Notes: generated by a model from the sequence alone, not told the origin. A stretch of DNA of 64,000 bases from Ignavibacteria bacterium (GCA_016844745.1 JAERMQ010000021.1:1-64000), one strand, 5' to 3'; shown: positions 50,380 through 60,054, numbered from the stretch's first letter. Translations and numbers: made by a program.

Positions 50380-51735
50380 TTACTGAATCTTACTCCCAAA
50401 TTCCTTGAACATGAATTCAACAACTGCTTTAGCTTCCTTCGGTGTTAATCCCTGAGCCGGCATATCAGGATAGGCAGGGTCAACTTTGCGAGGCTTCAAT
50501 ACGAAATCAATCATAGCCTGTTTATCGGAAAAATATTTTTTCATTACTTCCTTATGCGGCGGTCCGACAAGCTTTTGGTCGAATCGGTGGCATGCCTGGC
50601 ACTTCATATTATATATTTCTTTACCCTTTTCACCCATTTCACCTAATGGAGCTGGATGAAGCGTCTCCTCCAATTGCAGATAGCTGGCTGCCATTTCACC
50701 CGTATTCTTGCGCGATGCTAAACCGAATGCGTCGTTTTCCTTAAATACTACAAGAAAGAAAACTATCAGAATACCATAAAAAGCATAAGGTGAAAGTTTA
50801 AATGAATAATCTTCTTTATTGTATTGGAGTAAAAGAATATAGATTAAACTTATGCATAGAGTTGAAGCAAGTATAATATATGAAATTGTCGATTGCGATG
50901 CTGCAGGTGTCAATACGGTATTCAGGAAGAATAAAAAAGTTGAGATATATGAAAATATTAATGAAATGGTTGTATTAAAATTCCCTATATATGTGAAATA
51001 ATTCATGTCGATAATATGGTTCCTATCCCAGAACACCAATTTGATAATTGTAGAAATACCTGCTAATGCGAATGAAATAGTAATTAAGTTTAAAAATAAT
51101 ATCAATGACCCAGGCGATAGAACAAGCGACCATACACTTAAATCAGTTGACCATGAAGCGGGGTCGCCTGATATGAAAATACAGGCAGAGAAAATCCTGA
51201 TTGTTACAACTAAAGATATTACCCCAAGAAAACCAATGGCTTCAGCAATGAATGAGCTTTTTGCTTTGTTATCAATCGTTAATTGCGATACTTTATCATC
51301 GTGGTTATCAACATCTTCATAATCAGTGGATAGAAATCCGAATTTTTTCAGCAAATCACTTCTATAAACATAAATAAAGAAAATCGCAAGTACATATAAT
51401 CCCGAGGCAAAAAGCATATATTCGATTAACTTCGTACCTGTGCCGTGCATCAACTGAATGTAAATCATAACTATACCCAGCATCGGAACGATGCCTAATC
51501 CGATTGGCAGCAGTTTATTGGTTGCAATTAAATCGATAAAATCGACGCTCAGCCTGTAAAATATTCCATTGCCGGATTTCTGTCCCTTTCGTAAAAACGA
51601 GCGGGAGAGTATTGCGCTTGCCAGCAATGTACCCGAGAAAATAAAGAAAATCACCTGTCCTAAAATGAGCAGGTTCTTAAGCAGGACAATTCTGTCAGCA
51701 GATTGCGGTAATACTAATTTGTCTATAAATTCCAT
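50380..51735 (-). CDS. Polytopic membrane protein with C-terminal cytochrome c domain
   Basis: 451 residues with about eight to nine hydrophobic helices through residue ~335 (LLILGQVIFFIFSGTLLASA, IVPMLGIVMIYIQLMHG, SLIFSYISTFLFFLNTVLTP). The final ~85 residues are a class I cytochrome c: CQACH (CxxCH heme attachment), GPPHKEVMKKY, then MPAQGLTPKEAKAVVEFMF with a possible axial Met. Located at the end of the oxidase operon, it probably donates electrons to the oxidase or links it to other membrane proteins. I do not recognise the membrane part as a named family. Confidence 0.72.
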   Translation of the reverse strand: MEFIDKLVLPQSADRIVLLKNLLILGQVIFFIFSGTLLASAILSRSFLRKGQKSGNGIFYRLSVDFIDLIATNKLLPIGLGIVPMLGIVMIYIQLMHGTGTKLIEYMLFASGLYVLAIFFIYVYRSDLLKKFGFLSTDYEDVDNHDDKVSQLTIDNKAKSSFIAEAIGFLGVISLVVTIRIFSACIFISGDPASWSTDLSVWSLVLSPGSLILFLNLITISFALAGISTIIKLVFWDRNHIIDMNYFTYIGNFNTTISLIFSYISTFLFFLNTVLTPAASQSTISYIILASTLCISLIYILLLQYNKEDYSFKLSPYAFYGILIVFFLVVFKENDAFGLASRKNTGEMAASYLQLEETLHPAPLGEMGEKGKEIYNMKCQACHRFDQKLVGPPHKEVMKKYFSDKQAMIDFVLKPRKVDPAYPDMPAQGLTPKEAKAVVEFMFKEFGSKIQ

Positions 51736-51806
51736 TTGTTGGTCCTATATTGTAAACTTCAATCAATTATTAAAATCATATAAATAGAATAGTTTTCAAT
51801 TCAAAG

Positions 51807-51850
51807 AAATCCCCCCTACCCCCCTTTTTCAAAGGGGGATAAGAGAATTA
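51807..51850. repeat. Palindromic repeat AAATCCCCCCTACCCCCC
   Basis: AAATCCCCCCTACCCCCCTT followed by TCAAAGGGGGATAAG is one half of the palindrome seen perfectly at 52836-52913. It lies between the oxidase operon's cytochrome gene and ctaB. Confidence 0.6.
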
Positions 51851-51886
51851 TTTTCATGTTTCTTAATTTAAACGGCTTCCCATTAA

Positions 51887-52750
51887 TCATCCGAAAATAA
51901 GTTTATCAAGCGACAAAACCGAAGTCACAAACAACACATATATATTAATATTGACGAATGCCAACCTGATAATACTACTATCTGCCTGCTTTAGTAAAGT
52001 TTTTGTCCGCCATAAGAGAAAGAAACTTGCGGCAACCAGAACAGGAACCGAATATAAATTCTTCGATAATCCGAAAAGAGGTACCAACATACAGCTTGCA
52101 GCCAAAGCCAATATCCATATATATGTTATTCTGGATAACTGTTTTTTTGTAAATTTCTGGGTGAGCGTCGGGAATCCTGCACGCTCATAATCTTTATTAT
52201 AAATCAGCACTAAGAGCCAGAAATGAGGAATCTGCCAGATAAATAAAAATGTGCAAAGAGAAAGTATCTGAGGGCTCAATAGTACGCCTCCACCCGCTAC
52301 CCAGCCGATAGCCGGTGGAATTGAGCCGATTAAAGCACCTGGTACAACTGCCATTGGAGTAACTCTTTTGAGCGGAGTATAGAATGCATTATACCAAACT
52401 ACGGCAAAAGCTCCAAGTATGGTTGCGGTAGTGCCCGAGCTAACGTAGATTATTATTTCACCACTTATTATTGCTAGTATTGAGATAATTGCGCTTTCCT
52501 CGGGTGTCAATTGGCTTTTGGGTATTGGACGCCCTTTTGTCCTGTTCATCAGTGCATCATATCGCCATTCCTGCACCTGATTCAGCGCCGATGTGCCGCA
52601 AGCCAGAATAAAAACTCCCATCATTGGTATTAGCATAAAGAAATCTACTTTCCCGCTTGCAAGTATATAGCCCAACACGCTCGAAAGCGCCACAAATGAG
52701 GTTATTTTGACTTTGCCTAATCTGTAAAATATGCTTAGTATTTGTTTCAT
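51887..52750 (-). CDS. ctaB: Heme O synthase (protoheme IX farnesyltransferase)
   Basis: 287 residues with seven to nine membrane helices. The UbiA-type prenyltransferase motif is NQVQEWRYDALMNRTKGRPI: the usual NxxxDxxxD is here N-Q-V-Q-E-W-R-Y-D, with Glu at the first acidic position. The second motif (YNKDYERAGFPTL) matches heme O synthases. The enzyme adds a farnesyl group to heme b to make heme O, the precursor of heme A for the oxidase encoded upstream in the same operon. Confidence 0.9.
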   Translation of the reverse strand: MKQILSIFYRLGKVKITSFVALSSVLGYILASGKVDFFMLIPMMGVFILACGTSALNQVQEWRYDALMNRTKGRPIPKSQLTPEESAIISILAIISGEIIIYVSSGTTATILGAFAVVWYNAFYTPLKRVTPMAVVPGALIGSIPPAIGWVAGGGVLLSPQILSLCTFLFIWQIPHFWLLVLIYNKDYERAGFPTLTQKFTKKQLSRITYIWILALAASCMLVPLFGLSKNLYSVPVLVAASFFLLWRTKTLLKQADSSIIRLAFVNINIYVLFVTSVLSLDKLIFG

Positions 52751-52835
52751 AAATTTAATAACTTTATTATTTATTATAAATCCTATTCAATTTTAAAAGT
52801 TCTGTAATTAAGTTAATTTATTATATATAAAGCTG

Positions 52836-52913
52836 GAGAAATCCCCCCTACCCCCCTTTTTCAAAGGGGGATTTAAATCCCCCTTTGAAAAAGGGGGGTA
52901 GGGGGGATTTCTC
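52836..52913. repeat. Perfect 78-bp palindrome between ctaB and coxB
   Basis: Every base pairs with its partner about the centre at 52874/52875 (ATTTAAAT), with outer arms GAGAAATCCCCCCTACCCCC and complement. In RNA it would form a 39-bp hairpin between coxB and ctaB. Perfect palindromes this long are normally unstable, so it must be recent or maintained. Confidence 0.88.
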
Positions 52914-52924
52914 TTTAAATCATA

Positions 52925-53557
52925 TTACTTCCCTGCAATCTTTATAGTATCCTTAGGCATGTCACTGAGCCATTTTTTAAAATCTGCATCTGGAATCACA
53001 ACTAATTTAGAATACATCAAGGAATGATTCAATCCGCAATATTCCGAACAGGCAATATCAAAGGAACCTAATTCCTTCGGATTCAATACTAAATAATTGA
53101 TTTTACCGGCAATGACGTCTTCTTTAATTCTAAATGCCGGGACGAAAAATCCGTGATTTACATCTGCAGAAATTAAATCCAACTTAGTTGCACGTCCATT
53201 TGGAAGAAACAGTGTATCGGATTGTTTTCCGTTTTCATATTCGTAACTATATGACCACATCCTTGCCAATACTTTTACTTTTAATGAATTGGCAGGAACT
53301 GCCCTTATATCTGCAAAGGCTACATATCCATAATAAAACATAAACATTACCAATACTGTTGGAATGGCAATCCATAGAATTTCAAGAGGTGTGTTGCCTT
53401 CGATGTTTTCTGCAACGGGGTTGCGCTTTTTATTATACCGGAAGACAAAATAAATCATCACTACGGTAATTATTAATAATAAAGCAACAGATGATGCTAC
53501 GATGAAGAGCATAATCGAATCGACTTCGCTTGCATAAGTTGATGGTCCTGTGAACAT
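52925..53557 (-). CDS. coxB: Cytochrome c oxidase subunit II
   Basis: 210 residues. Two N-terminal membrane helices (LFIVASSVALLLIITVVMIY and LEILWIAIPTVLVMFMFYYG) precede the cupredoxin domain. The binuclear CuA site is complete: the histidine in DVNHGFFVPAF and CSEYCGLNHSLM (C-x3-C-x3-H-x2-M). It receives electrons from cytochrome c and passes them to heme a in subunit I. No cytochrome c domain is fused. It is fifth in the oxidase operon; its start is 13 bases past subunit IV's stop... on the minus strand it follows subunit IV. Confidence 0.92.
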   Translation of the reverse strand: MFTGPSTYASEVDSIMLFIVASSVALLLIITVVMIYFVFRYNKKRNPVAENIEGNTPLEILWIAIPTVLVMFMFYYGYVAFADIRAVPANSLKVKVLARMWSYSYEYENGKQSDTLFLPNGRATKLDLISADVNHGFFVPAFRIKEDVIAGKINYLVLNPKELGSFDIACSEYCGLNHSLMYSKLVVIPDADFKKWLSDMPKDTIKIAGK

Positions 53558-53569
53558 ATTTAGCGCCCC

Positions 53570-53863
53570 TTATCTGAAAAATACATCGAATGCAGTGAAT
53601 ACAAAAGCTACTATTAGTATTAACAATGCTACACCAATAAACAACCTGAATATTTTATCTTCATGCTTGATATGCATAAAAATATTTATTACGAGAACTG
53701 ATTTAATTGTTGCAATAAGCAAAGCGAGCGGTAATGTAGCATTGCCGAAATCAATTCCGGATACCGAAACTGTTAGGACCGTCAGCCCGATTAAGATGAG
53801 CCAGATTAGAACGTATCCGCCGTATCCTGTATGACTTTTACTATGAGTATGAGTTATTTCCAT
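53570..53863 (-). CDS. coxD: Cytochrome c oxidase subunit IV (prokaryotic type)
   Basis: 97 residues with three hydrophobic helices (YVLIWLILIGLTVLTVSVSG, ATLPLALLIATIKSVLVINI, LFIGVALLILIVAFVFTAFD). The order THSKSHTGYGGYVLIWL and FMHIKHEDKIF fits the prokaryotic cytochrome oxidase subunit IV family, which help assembly or stability. It lies between coxC and coxB. Confidence 0.82.
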   Translation of the reverse strand: MEITHTHSKSHTGYGGYVLIWLILIGLTVLTVSVSGIDFGNATLPLALLIATIKSVLVINIFMHIKHEDKIFRLFIGVALLILIVAFVFTAFDVFFR

Positions 53864-53900
53864 TTAGTTTTTCCTTTAGAGATTAATAACTTTTAAATAA

Positions 53901-53985
53901 AATATAACACACCCCTTAATCCCCTCTCAAGAGGGGAAAATTTAATATTCCCCTCTTGAGAGGGGATTAAGGGGTGTGTTATATT
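53901..53985. repeat. Inverted repeat with 38-bp perfect arms, coxC-coxD gap
   Basis: AATATAACACACCCCTTAAT at the left and its complement at the right; the arms are 38 bases with a 9-nt loop (AATTTAATA). It lies between subunit III and subunit IV genes of one operon. Same family as 49044-49170. Confidence 0.85.
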
Positions 53986-54011
53986 CAAAAATTAAATATA
54001 GCATTGTTAAA

Positions 54012-54701
54012 TTAATGAATGAGATAAAATAACGGGAATAGAAATATCCAGATTAAGTCAACCAAATGCCAGTACAGTCCAGAATTCTCTAAAATAATAA
54101 ATTTATCGGGATTGGTTTTCCCGCGCCAAACTGAAACGAACATTATTGATAATAAAATTATACCAACCATAACATGTATTCCATGCAATCCTGTCATAGA
54201 ATAATATAATCCGAAAAATATAATTTCACCCTTTTCTTTTTCCAAAAGATGAGATGAGCCGGGGTAAATGCCATGTGCAAATTTAGCACCCCATTCGAAA
54301 TATTTATTAACCATAAAAGCTGCCGCAAAAGCTATAGTTGAAGCAATCAAAGTCATCGATAATATTCTTTTGCCTTTCTGGATTGCAGCAATCGAAAGAG
54401 CCATTGTCAATGAACTTGTTAGCAGGATAATTGTATTCAAGGTACCTATATTTACATTTAAATCACGCGCTGCTATATGAAATGCTTCGGAATATTGAAA
54501 CCGGTATGCCATATAAAGGATGAACAGACCTCCGAATAACAAAATCTCTGTAAACAGGAACAGCCACATTCCAAGTTTGGAACCGATATCATCTCGATGA
54601 ACATGCGGGTGTGGTTCGGAAACGGCATGGGAAATCGGATTCGTTTCCTTTATATTCATGGTGCCATCTGTTACCTGTTCGTTATAGGTTGCTTCCCTCA
54701 T
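54012..54701 (-). CDS. coxC: Cytochrome c oxidase subunit III
   Basis: 229 residues with five hydrophobic helices. KLGMWLFLFTEILLFGGLFI and GLHGIHVMVGIILL and LYWHLVDLIWIFLFPLFYL are the conserved subunit III signatures. It stabilises proton pumping by subunit I. The start overlaps the coxA stop by four bases. Confidence 0.93.
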   Translation of the reverse strand: MREATYNEQVTDGTMNIKETNPISHAVSEPHPHVHRDDIGSKLGMWLFLFTEILLFGGLFILYMAYRFQYSEAFHIAARDLNVNIGTLNTIILLTSSLTMALSIAAIQKGKRILSMTLIASTIAFAAAFMVNKYFEWGAKFAHGIYPGSSHLLEKEKGEIIFFGLYYSMTGLHGIHVMVGIILLSIMFVSVWRGKTNPDKFIILENSGLYWHLVDLIWIFLFPLFYLIH

Positions 54702-56326
54702 TTTACCCCCTTTGCTTCAGGAAATTCATAAGGACCATGTGTAATAATGGGGATTTCATCGAAATTTTCGAGCGGTGGCGGCGAAGGAACTGTCCATTCC
54801 AATGTAACTCCACCCCAGGGATTTTGTACAGCTTTTGGTCCTTTTCTCAAGGCTTTCCAAAGATTGTGAAGCATAAGCAAAATTCCTGCAATTAGTATAT
54901 ATGCTCCAATGGCAGAAATTGTGTGCAGGAGCTGATATTCCGGCAAATAATCCCAGTAACGGCGGGGCATTCCCATGTAACCCAATATAAACATCGTAAA
55001 ATATAAACCATTGAATCCAATGAATATTAATATTACAGAAACTGTTGCAACCTTCTCGTTGTACATCCTTCCGAACATTTTAGGGAACCAGTAATGGAGC
55101 GCTCCGAATAATATTATTACAGTTCCTCCGAACATAACGTAATGGAAATGCGCAACTACAAAATAAGTGCCGTGTGTATGGATATTTGTTGCTAAGTTAC
55201 CAAGTACAAGGCCAGTAAGTCCACCAATCGAAAATAAAAAAATAAACATCATGACGAACAGGAATGGTACACGCGGTTCTATGGAGCCTTTATAAAGAGT
55301 TGCAACCCAGTTGAATACCTTGACACCGCTCGGTATTGCAACCAGAAATGTAAATAATGAAAAAATTATTCTTGCCAAATCGCTCATGCCTGAAGTAAAC
55401 ATGTGATGCGCCCAAACGAAATAGCCTATGAATGCTATTGCCAAGCTCGAAAAAGCTATTGCCTTATATCCGAAAATTGTACGTTTAGCGAATGTTGGGA
55501 TAATTTCCGAGACAACACCCATCGCAGGCAAAATCATAATATATACAGCGGGATGGGAATAAATCCAGAACAGGTGCTGGAATAGAATTGGGTCCCCTCC
55601 AAGCGCAGGGTCGAATATTCCTATTGAAAACAACCTTTCGACAATAACCAAAACAATTGTAATGCCTATGACAGGTGTAGCTATTACCTGAATCCATGCT
55701 GTCGAATACAATGCCCAAATAAAAAGCGGCATCCTGAAGAATCCCATACCCGGCGCTCTCAACCTATGCACGGTTGTAATGAAATTTAAACCAGTTAAAA
55801 TCGATGAGAAGCCTAATAAAAATGCTGCAAGCAATGCAAGAGAAACATTCGTATTTGTTCTTAATGAATATGGGACATAGAATGTCCAGCCTGTATCGAT
55901 TGGTCCTCCTTGAAGAAAAAGAGATGACAATGCTACTACCCCTCCCGCCATATAAAGCCAGAAGGAAAAGAGATTCAATCTCGGGAAGGATACATCCTTA
56001 GCTCCGATTTGAATTGGCAGGAAAAAATTACCGAAAGCTGCCGGTATTCCGGGTATAATCACAAGGAAAATCATGATTACGCCATGCAGTGTAAATAAAG
56101 CATTATAAGTTTGCGCATCGACGAGAGTTTCCCCGCGCGATAACATCTCGGTTTTCATAACAAAACCAAGCGACATACCGGCAACAAAAAACAGCATGAT
56201 GCCGGTAAGGTACATCAGTCCGATGCGTTTATGGTCGGTGGAGAGCAGCCATGCCCATATCCCCGAATGTTTGCCTTTGTAATCCAAATAGCTTACATAA
56301 GAATTATCATGCGCTTGATGAGTCAT
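54698..56326 (-). CDS. coxA: Cytochrome c oxidase subunit I (A2-type heme-copper oxidase)
   Basis: 542 residues, about twelve helices. Heme ligands and CuB histidines are present: HGVIMIFLVIIPGIPAAFGN (heme a His), SHPAVYIMILPAMG (CuB His, with YSHPAV in place of XGHPEV), WAHHMFTSG (CuB His-His) and HFHYVMFGG (heme a3/a His). The YSHPxV motif assigns it to subfamily A2. It reduces oxygen to water and pumps protons. It overlaps coxC by four bases and the sco gene by 20 bases. Confidence 0.95.
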   Translation of the reverse strand: MTHQAHDNSYVSYLDYKGKHSGIWAWLLSTDHKRIGLMYLTGIMLFFVAGMSLGFVMKTEMLSRGETLVDAQTYNALFTLHGVIMIFLVIIPGIPAAFGNFFLPIQIGAKDVSFPRLNLFSFWLYMAGGVVALSSLFLQGGPIDTGWTFYVPYSLRTNTNVSLALLAAFLLGFSSILTGLNFITTVHRLRAPGMGFFRMPLFIWALYSTAWIQVIATPVIGITIVLVIVERLFSIGIFDPALGGDPILFQHLFWIYSHPAVYIMILPAMGVVSEIIPTFAKRTIFGYKAIAFSSLAIAFIGYFVWAHHMFTSGMSDLARIIFSLFTFLVAIPSGVKVFNWVATLYKGSIEPRVPFLFVMMFIFLFSIGGLTGLVLGNLATNIHTHGTYFVVAHFHYVMFGGTVIILFGALHYWFPKMFGRMYNEKVATVSVILIFIGFNGLYFTMFILGYMGMPRRYWDYLPEYQLLHTISAIGAYILIAGILLMLHNLWKALRKGPKAVQNPWGGVTLEWTVPSPPPLENFDEIPIITHGPYEFPEAKGVK

Positions 56327-57137
56327 TAAAAGTTCCTTCTGATTTATTTTTATTTCTTTTTTTTCTATCTTTCCTAACTAAAACCGTGAAAAAGGTCAAA
56401 GCTGCGATTAACATAAAAATCCCTATTACCTTAGTTGTATTGAACACGTATCTTTTTCCCTGCGGGTCGTAGCTGAAGCAGTACTGCAGCACTGTTTTTA
56501 TAGTTGGATTTGATTTATCCTGGGAGGCTTCTAATAAAGCCATTTTTAAATCGAAAGGATTGTAATTTTGGTCGAAATTTAAATATCTCGATATAATTCC
56601 ATTGGGTGAAATTGCAAAAATCGAACCCGCATGAATATAATTGTTATACCCATCGTCTTTGAAGTAAAAGCCAACGGATTCGGTTAGTTTTTTGATTGAA
56701 ATGCTATCGCCGATGAGAACATACCATGCCTTGACGGGAAAAGGATTTTTCAATCTCCCTACATTATTTTTCCTCCATTTATCGGCTTCCTGCAAAGTAG
56801 CGCGATGGTCGAAGCATAGAGTGATAACCTGGTATTCTTTGCCGGGAACAAGCTTTAACCTATCGATTCCATCTGCAAGGGCATTCTGGAGCGGATTGCA
56901 TATTCCTGCACAATTGAAATAAATGAATGAAAGTAATGTTGGTTTTTTGATAATATCGCTTAAAAGAACAGTATCGCCATAAGAATTGAGGAATTTCAAA
57001 TCAAGAGGAATTTTCTTGCCCAAATTTTCTTCGATTCCAACTTTACCGGTTGATGAAGTCTTCGCTTTGGCTTGAAGCTGATTTTTCGTCAGGTTCAGAA
57101 GTGCGAAAATTACTATTAAGTAAATTACATATTTCAT
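56307..57137 (-). CDS. SCO1/SenC copper chaperone for the oxidase
   Basis: 276 residues. Signal peptide residues 1-20. Thioredoxin-like fold with CAGIC (CxxxC copper site) at ~95-99 (SFIYFNCAGICNPLQNAL) and the copper-binding histidine in NYIHAGSIFAISPNG. A membrane helix near the end (VIGIFMLIAALTFFTVLV) anchors it. It delivers copper to the CuA site of subunit II. It is the first gene of the oxidase operon; its end overlaps coxA by 20 bases. Confidence 0.88.
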   Translation of the reverse strand: MKYVIYLIVIFALLNLTKNQLQAKAKTSSTGKVGIEENLGKKIPLDLKFLNSYGDTVLLSDIIKKPTLLSFIYFNCAGICNPLQNALADGIDRLKLVPGKEYQVITLCFDHRATLQEADKWRKNNVGRLKNPFPVKAWYVLIGDSISIKKLTESVGFYFKDDGYNNYIHAGSIFAISPNGIISRYLNFDQNYNPFDLKMALLEASQDKSNPTIKTVLQYCFSYDPQGKRYVFNTTKVIGIFMLIAALTFFTVLVRKDRKKRNKNKSEGTFNDSSSA

Positions 57138-57356
57138 GTTTTATCAAATATTATTTTTAATTTTGCCTAAAATACGATTTAGTTTGTCTTATATTTTATT
57201 AATTCTAATAAATTTTCAAAATTTTTTTTGTTGTCAATTTTCTTGTTTAATGATTTTTTTGAAATTTCACAGGTAACAGTAAGTAAGGTTTTAAAAAAAA
57301 CGAGTTAAGACTTGGAAAGTAAAAGAATGGGTAATACCTCCAAAACAAAGTAGCTA

Positions 57357-57508
57357 ATTTTTTTTCATCTTATGGTACAAACGAGGAAATCGGAACGGGG
57401 TTGGGATTAATTCTTTGCAGGGAATTTGTTGAGAGACACGGGGGTAACATTTGGATGGAAAGCGAATTGGAAAAAGGGAGTACTTTTTATTTTAATATAA
57501 AAATTTGA
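57357..57508 (+). pseudogene. C-terminal remnant of a sensor histidine kinase
   Basis: A plus-strand fragment reading FFSSYGTNEEIGTGLGLIL, then CREFVERHGGNIWMESELEKGSTFYFNI and a TGA at 57508. This is the G2-box end of a HATPase_c ATP-binding domain. Just before it, degraded codons (AATGGG then TAA...) still echo the G1 box, and the rest of the kinase is missing. It lies in the 386-bp gap between the sco gene's promoter side and the PrkA-like gene. A clear leftover of a lost two-component gene. Confidence 0.85.
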
Positions 57509-57523
57509 TATTGTTTCTTATAT

Positions 57524-59890
57524 CTAATACTTCTTAGCAAGATTATGGTCTAACACATACAAACTAACCTGAACGGCGCCTTCGGCTGTATAAGTAAATT
57601 TACTTTTCAGATTATTGATTAAAAGATTTACATCCCTCTTGATTCGCTCTTCGTAGGCATGGAAACTGGGTGAGAAATATTCCTGGATTGCGCGCCTGAA
57701 ATTATCATTATCAATATATGGCACTAAAGCATTTTCTTTGAGATTGCGAGTGTATTTCTCGAATAGTTGCTTGAATTGCTCGGTTTCCTGAATTTTTTTT
57801 CCATCAATGCGGATTTCACGCGATAGGGTATTAGTAATATACTCCTGATGCATATCGTTGCGGAAATTCTTCCGCTCGAAAGTTGTGCTGGTAGTGCCAA
57901 GGAAAAGAGCTTCGAAATTTTTAAAGAAATCTTCCGAAATCTCTATAATATCGCCCGTATCCTCGCATTTCTTGGTTTCTCCGGGTTCGAAATTAATAGC
58001 GAATAAATAATTGATTATATCGCTGGAAATTTGCTTGTCATTGTAATAATAGATTGATTCTTTGACTTCCTGCAGAACGTCGTAATTGTACATATCCACA
58101 AGCGAACTAATGAAGCCGGGTTGAACTTCTGCTTCCATAATTTTTCTCTGGGATGAGTCTAATTGCTGCTCATAAAAGGTCTTCACCATCTGCATTGTAA
58201 TCATCTTTTTGGAATCACCATTTTCATGATTATTGGATTCTCCGGAAGTGAATTTATTTGAATACAGATTCAAAAACTTACCGAATATGCTCAGCGATTG
58301 TCTGCCTGAAAAGCCCTTTGCGCCCTCTTTATCAGCAGCAGTAATAATTTCCTTCCTCAGATTTTTATCGAATCTTTTAATATCTTCTTCTGTAACCCAT
58401 TCGGGTATATTACCGGAATAAATCTCCATTTTCAAAAGGAGCATATTCTTATCTAAGTATTTGCTGTACTTTTCCGGCTTTTCAATCCACTTTTTGAAAT
58501 GAGGGGAATCCTTTTCCATACGTGATGAAATAATGATTCTCGCAAAATTATTCAGAACTCCGGGCAGAAAATTCGATTCGATATCCTGACCGAATTTTGC
58601 TTTATATACCTTTACTTCGGTGTTATAATCGAGGATATAGGGAATTAGTACAGTGACAATTCTATCCTGAAATGATTTGACAGTTTCGTAATGAACTTTG
58701 TCTTCGGGATTGACGAGTCCCAGGAACAAAGTCTTGATACGCTCTTCGGTTAATTCGACTTTATGAATGCCATCACTGATGATACCATGATAATCTTTTA
58801 ATCGTTCGACGTTATGCTCTTTTATATCCATAAGCGCCAGAACACCGTTATTTGTTTTAGCCAAATAGGAATATGAAAACCTGATATTATTTTTAGAAAG
58901 TAAATCATTAAGAAGCGCCTGTAAGTTTTGATTAACTATGGGCTCATTATGAACGGGGTCTCCGGGATTGAAAACGCTTATACCCTCTCCGAATTGCCTC
59001 TTGTAAAAATTTTTACGTGCAAAAATCATATCGTAAATTTTCAGTGGGTCGCCGAACCTGTCTAATAAATACTTATAAAGCGAGGAGCAGATGCTGCAAG
59101 GCACATCCTTAAGCACCCATTCAAATTGACGCTCTGTAAATAATCTATGTTTGAAATTTACATCCTCGATTAGTTCATCTAAGAATTGCTGGCGAAATGA
59201 TTTTGGAATCAGGAGAATCGGATGGTCATGATTTGGGCAGGAAAATTCCAGATGCTTATCAGGATAGGTCAAGGTTGGTGTCTTTTTGGTGGAAGTTTGC
59301 GAATCGGCAGATTTCTTGCTTTTTTCGCCTGCAAATAAATTAATATATTTTTCAAGACCGGTGAATCCGCCAAGGTAGTCAATATCGAGTCGCCAATATG
59401 TCTTATAAGTTGCTCCGGCATCGGTTATTGCATAATCTTCTAATTTTTGAAGAAGAATATTAAGAAATGTGCTTTTACCGCTGCCCGGAGGACCTTCGAA
59501 AAGAAAAATATTTTTGTTTTGTGTGCTTTTACGAAAATCACGAACAAGATTCATCAAACGATTTGAAAATAATCTGTCTGAGAAAAATGGCTCGTCGCAA
59601 TCGCTTTCGAACATTTTAAAAAAATCATAACCGATAAAACCAATATATTCAGGCGAACCTTCCCAGTCATCCTTAGGAGTTTCGACATAATGATTGAACA
59701 TGTCGTAGAACAACTGGAAAATATCCCGGAAAACAAATTCCGGGTTTTGTGAAGCCATAAAGAGAAAATCGTTGAAATTGATTGGCTGTCGCTTTTCCTG
59801 TTCCCGTAAATTATTGCTGAGGTCAATAAGCGTTTCGAGCTTTCTACCTTTTACTTTCATTTCTTCGATTGTTTGATTTTTCTCTTTCAT
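57524..59890 (-). CDS. PrkA-family AAA+ protein (second paralog)
   Basis: 788 residues. EGPPGSGKSTFL (Walker A, residues 132-143) and the following architecture match the AAA domain of PrkA, a serine protein kinase, though the protein is longer than the ~640 residues usual for PrkA. A putative zinc group C218...H221/H223 and C265, C268 (FSCPNHDHP, VPCSICSS) resembles the CP.H...CP.C pattern I recall from some PrkA proteins. The stretch NNGVLALMDIKEHNVERLK and IKTLFLGLVNPEDKV corresponds to PrkA. It is the last gene of prkA-DUF444-spoVR-prkA-like. Kinase activity is not shown. Confidence 0.8.
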   Translation of the reverse strand: MKEKNQTIEEMKVKGRKLETLIDLSNNLREQEKRQPINFNDFLFMASQNPEFVFRDIFQLFYDMFNHYVETPKDDWEGSPEYIGFIGYDFFKMFESDCDEPFFSDRLFSNRLMNLVRDFRKSTQNKNIFLFEGPPGSGKSTFLNILLQKLEDYAITDAGATYKTYWRLDIDYLGGFTGLEKYINLFAGEKSKKSADSQTSTKKTPTLTYPDKHLEFSCPNHDHPILLIPKSFRQQFLDELIEDVNFKHRLFTERQFEWVLKDVPCSICSSLYKYLLDRFGDPLKIYDMIFARKNFYKRQFGEGISVFNPGDPVHNEPIVNQNLQALLNDLLSKNNIRFSYSYLAKTNNGVLALMDIKEHNVERLKDYHGIISDGIHKVELTEERIKTLFLGLVNPEDKVHYETVKSFQDRIVTVLIPYILDYNTEVKVYKAKFGQDIESNFLPGVLNNFARIIISSRMEKDSPHFKKWIEKPEKYSKYLDKNMLLLKMEIYSGNIPEWVTEEDIKRFDKNLRKEIITAADKEGAKGFSGRQSLSIFGKFLNLYSNKFTSGESNNHENGDSKKMITMQMVKTFYEQQLDSSQRKIMEAEVQPGFISSLVDMYNYDVLQEVKESIYYYNDKQISSDIINYLFAINFEPGETKKCEDTGDIIEISEDFFKNFEALFLGTTSTTFERKNFRNDMHQEYITNTLSREIRIDGKKIQETEQFKQLFEKYTRNLKENALVPYIDNDNFRRAIQEYFSPSFHAYEERIKRDVNLLINNLKSKFTYTAEGAVQVSLYVLDHNLAKKY

Positions 59891-59934
59891 ATTATTATAT
59901 CTTGATTTCTTCTTGCATCACTTTAATTAATTGG

Positions 59935-60029
59935 AATTACCACCCCCTACCCCCTCCTAAAATAGGAGGGGATTTAAATTTCATTTTCTTGTCCCCTCCT
60001 ATTTTAGGAGGGGGTAGGGGGTGGTAATT
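59935..60029. repeat. Palindromic repeat AATTACCACCCCCTACCCCC
   Basis: AATTACCACCCCCTACCCCC with CCTAAAATAGGAGG on the left pairs with the complement on the right. Two hairpins nest within it. It lies between the spoVR gene and the PrkA-like gene of one operon. Confidence 0.75.
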
Positions 60030-60054
60030 AGGAGTCATTCTCTTGTCAAACATT

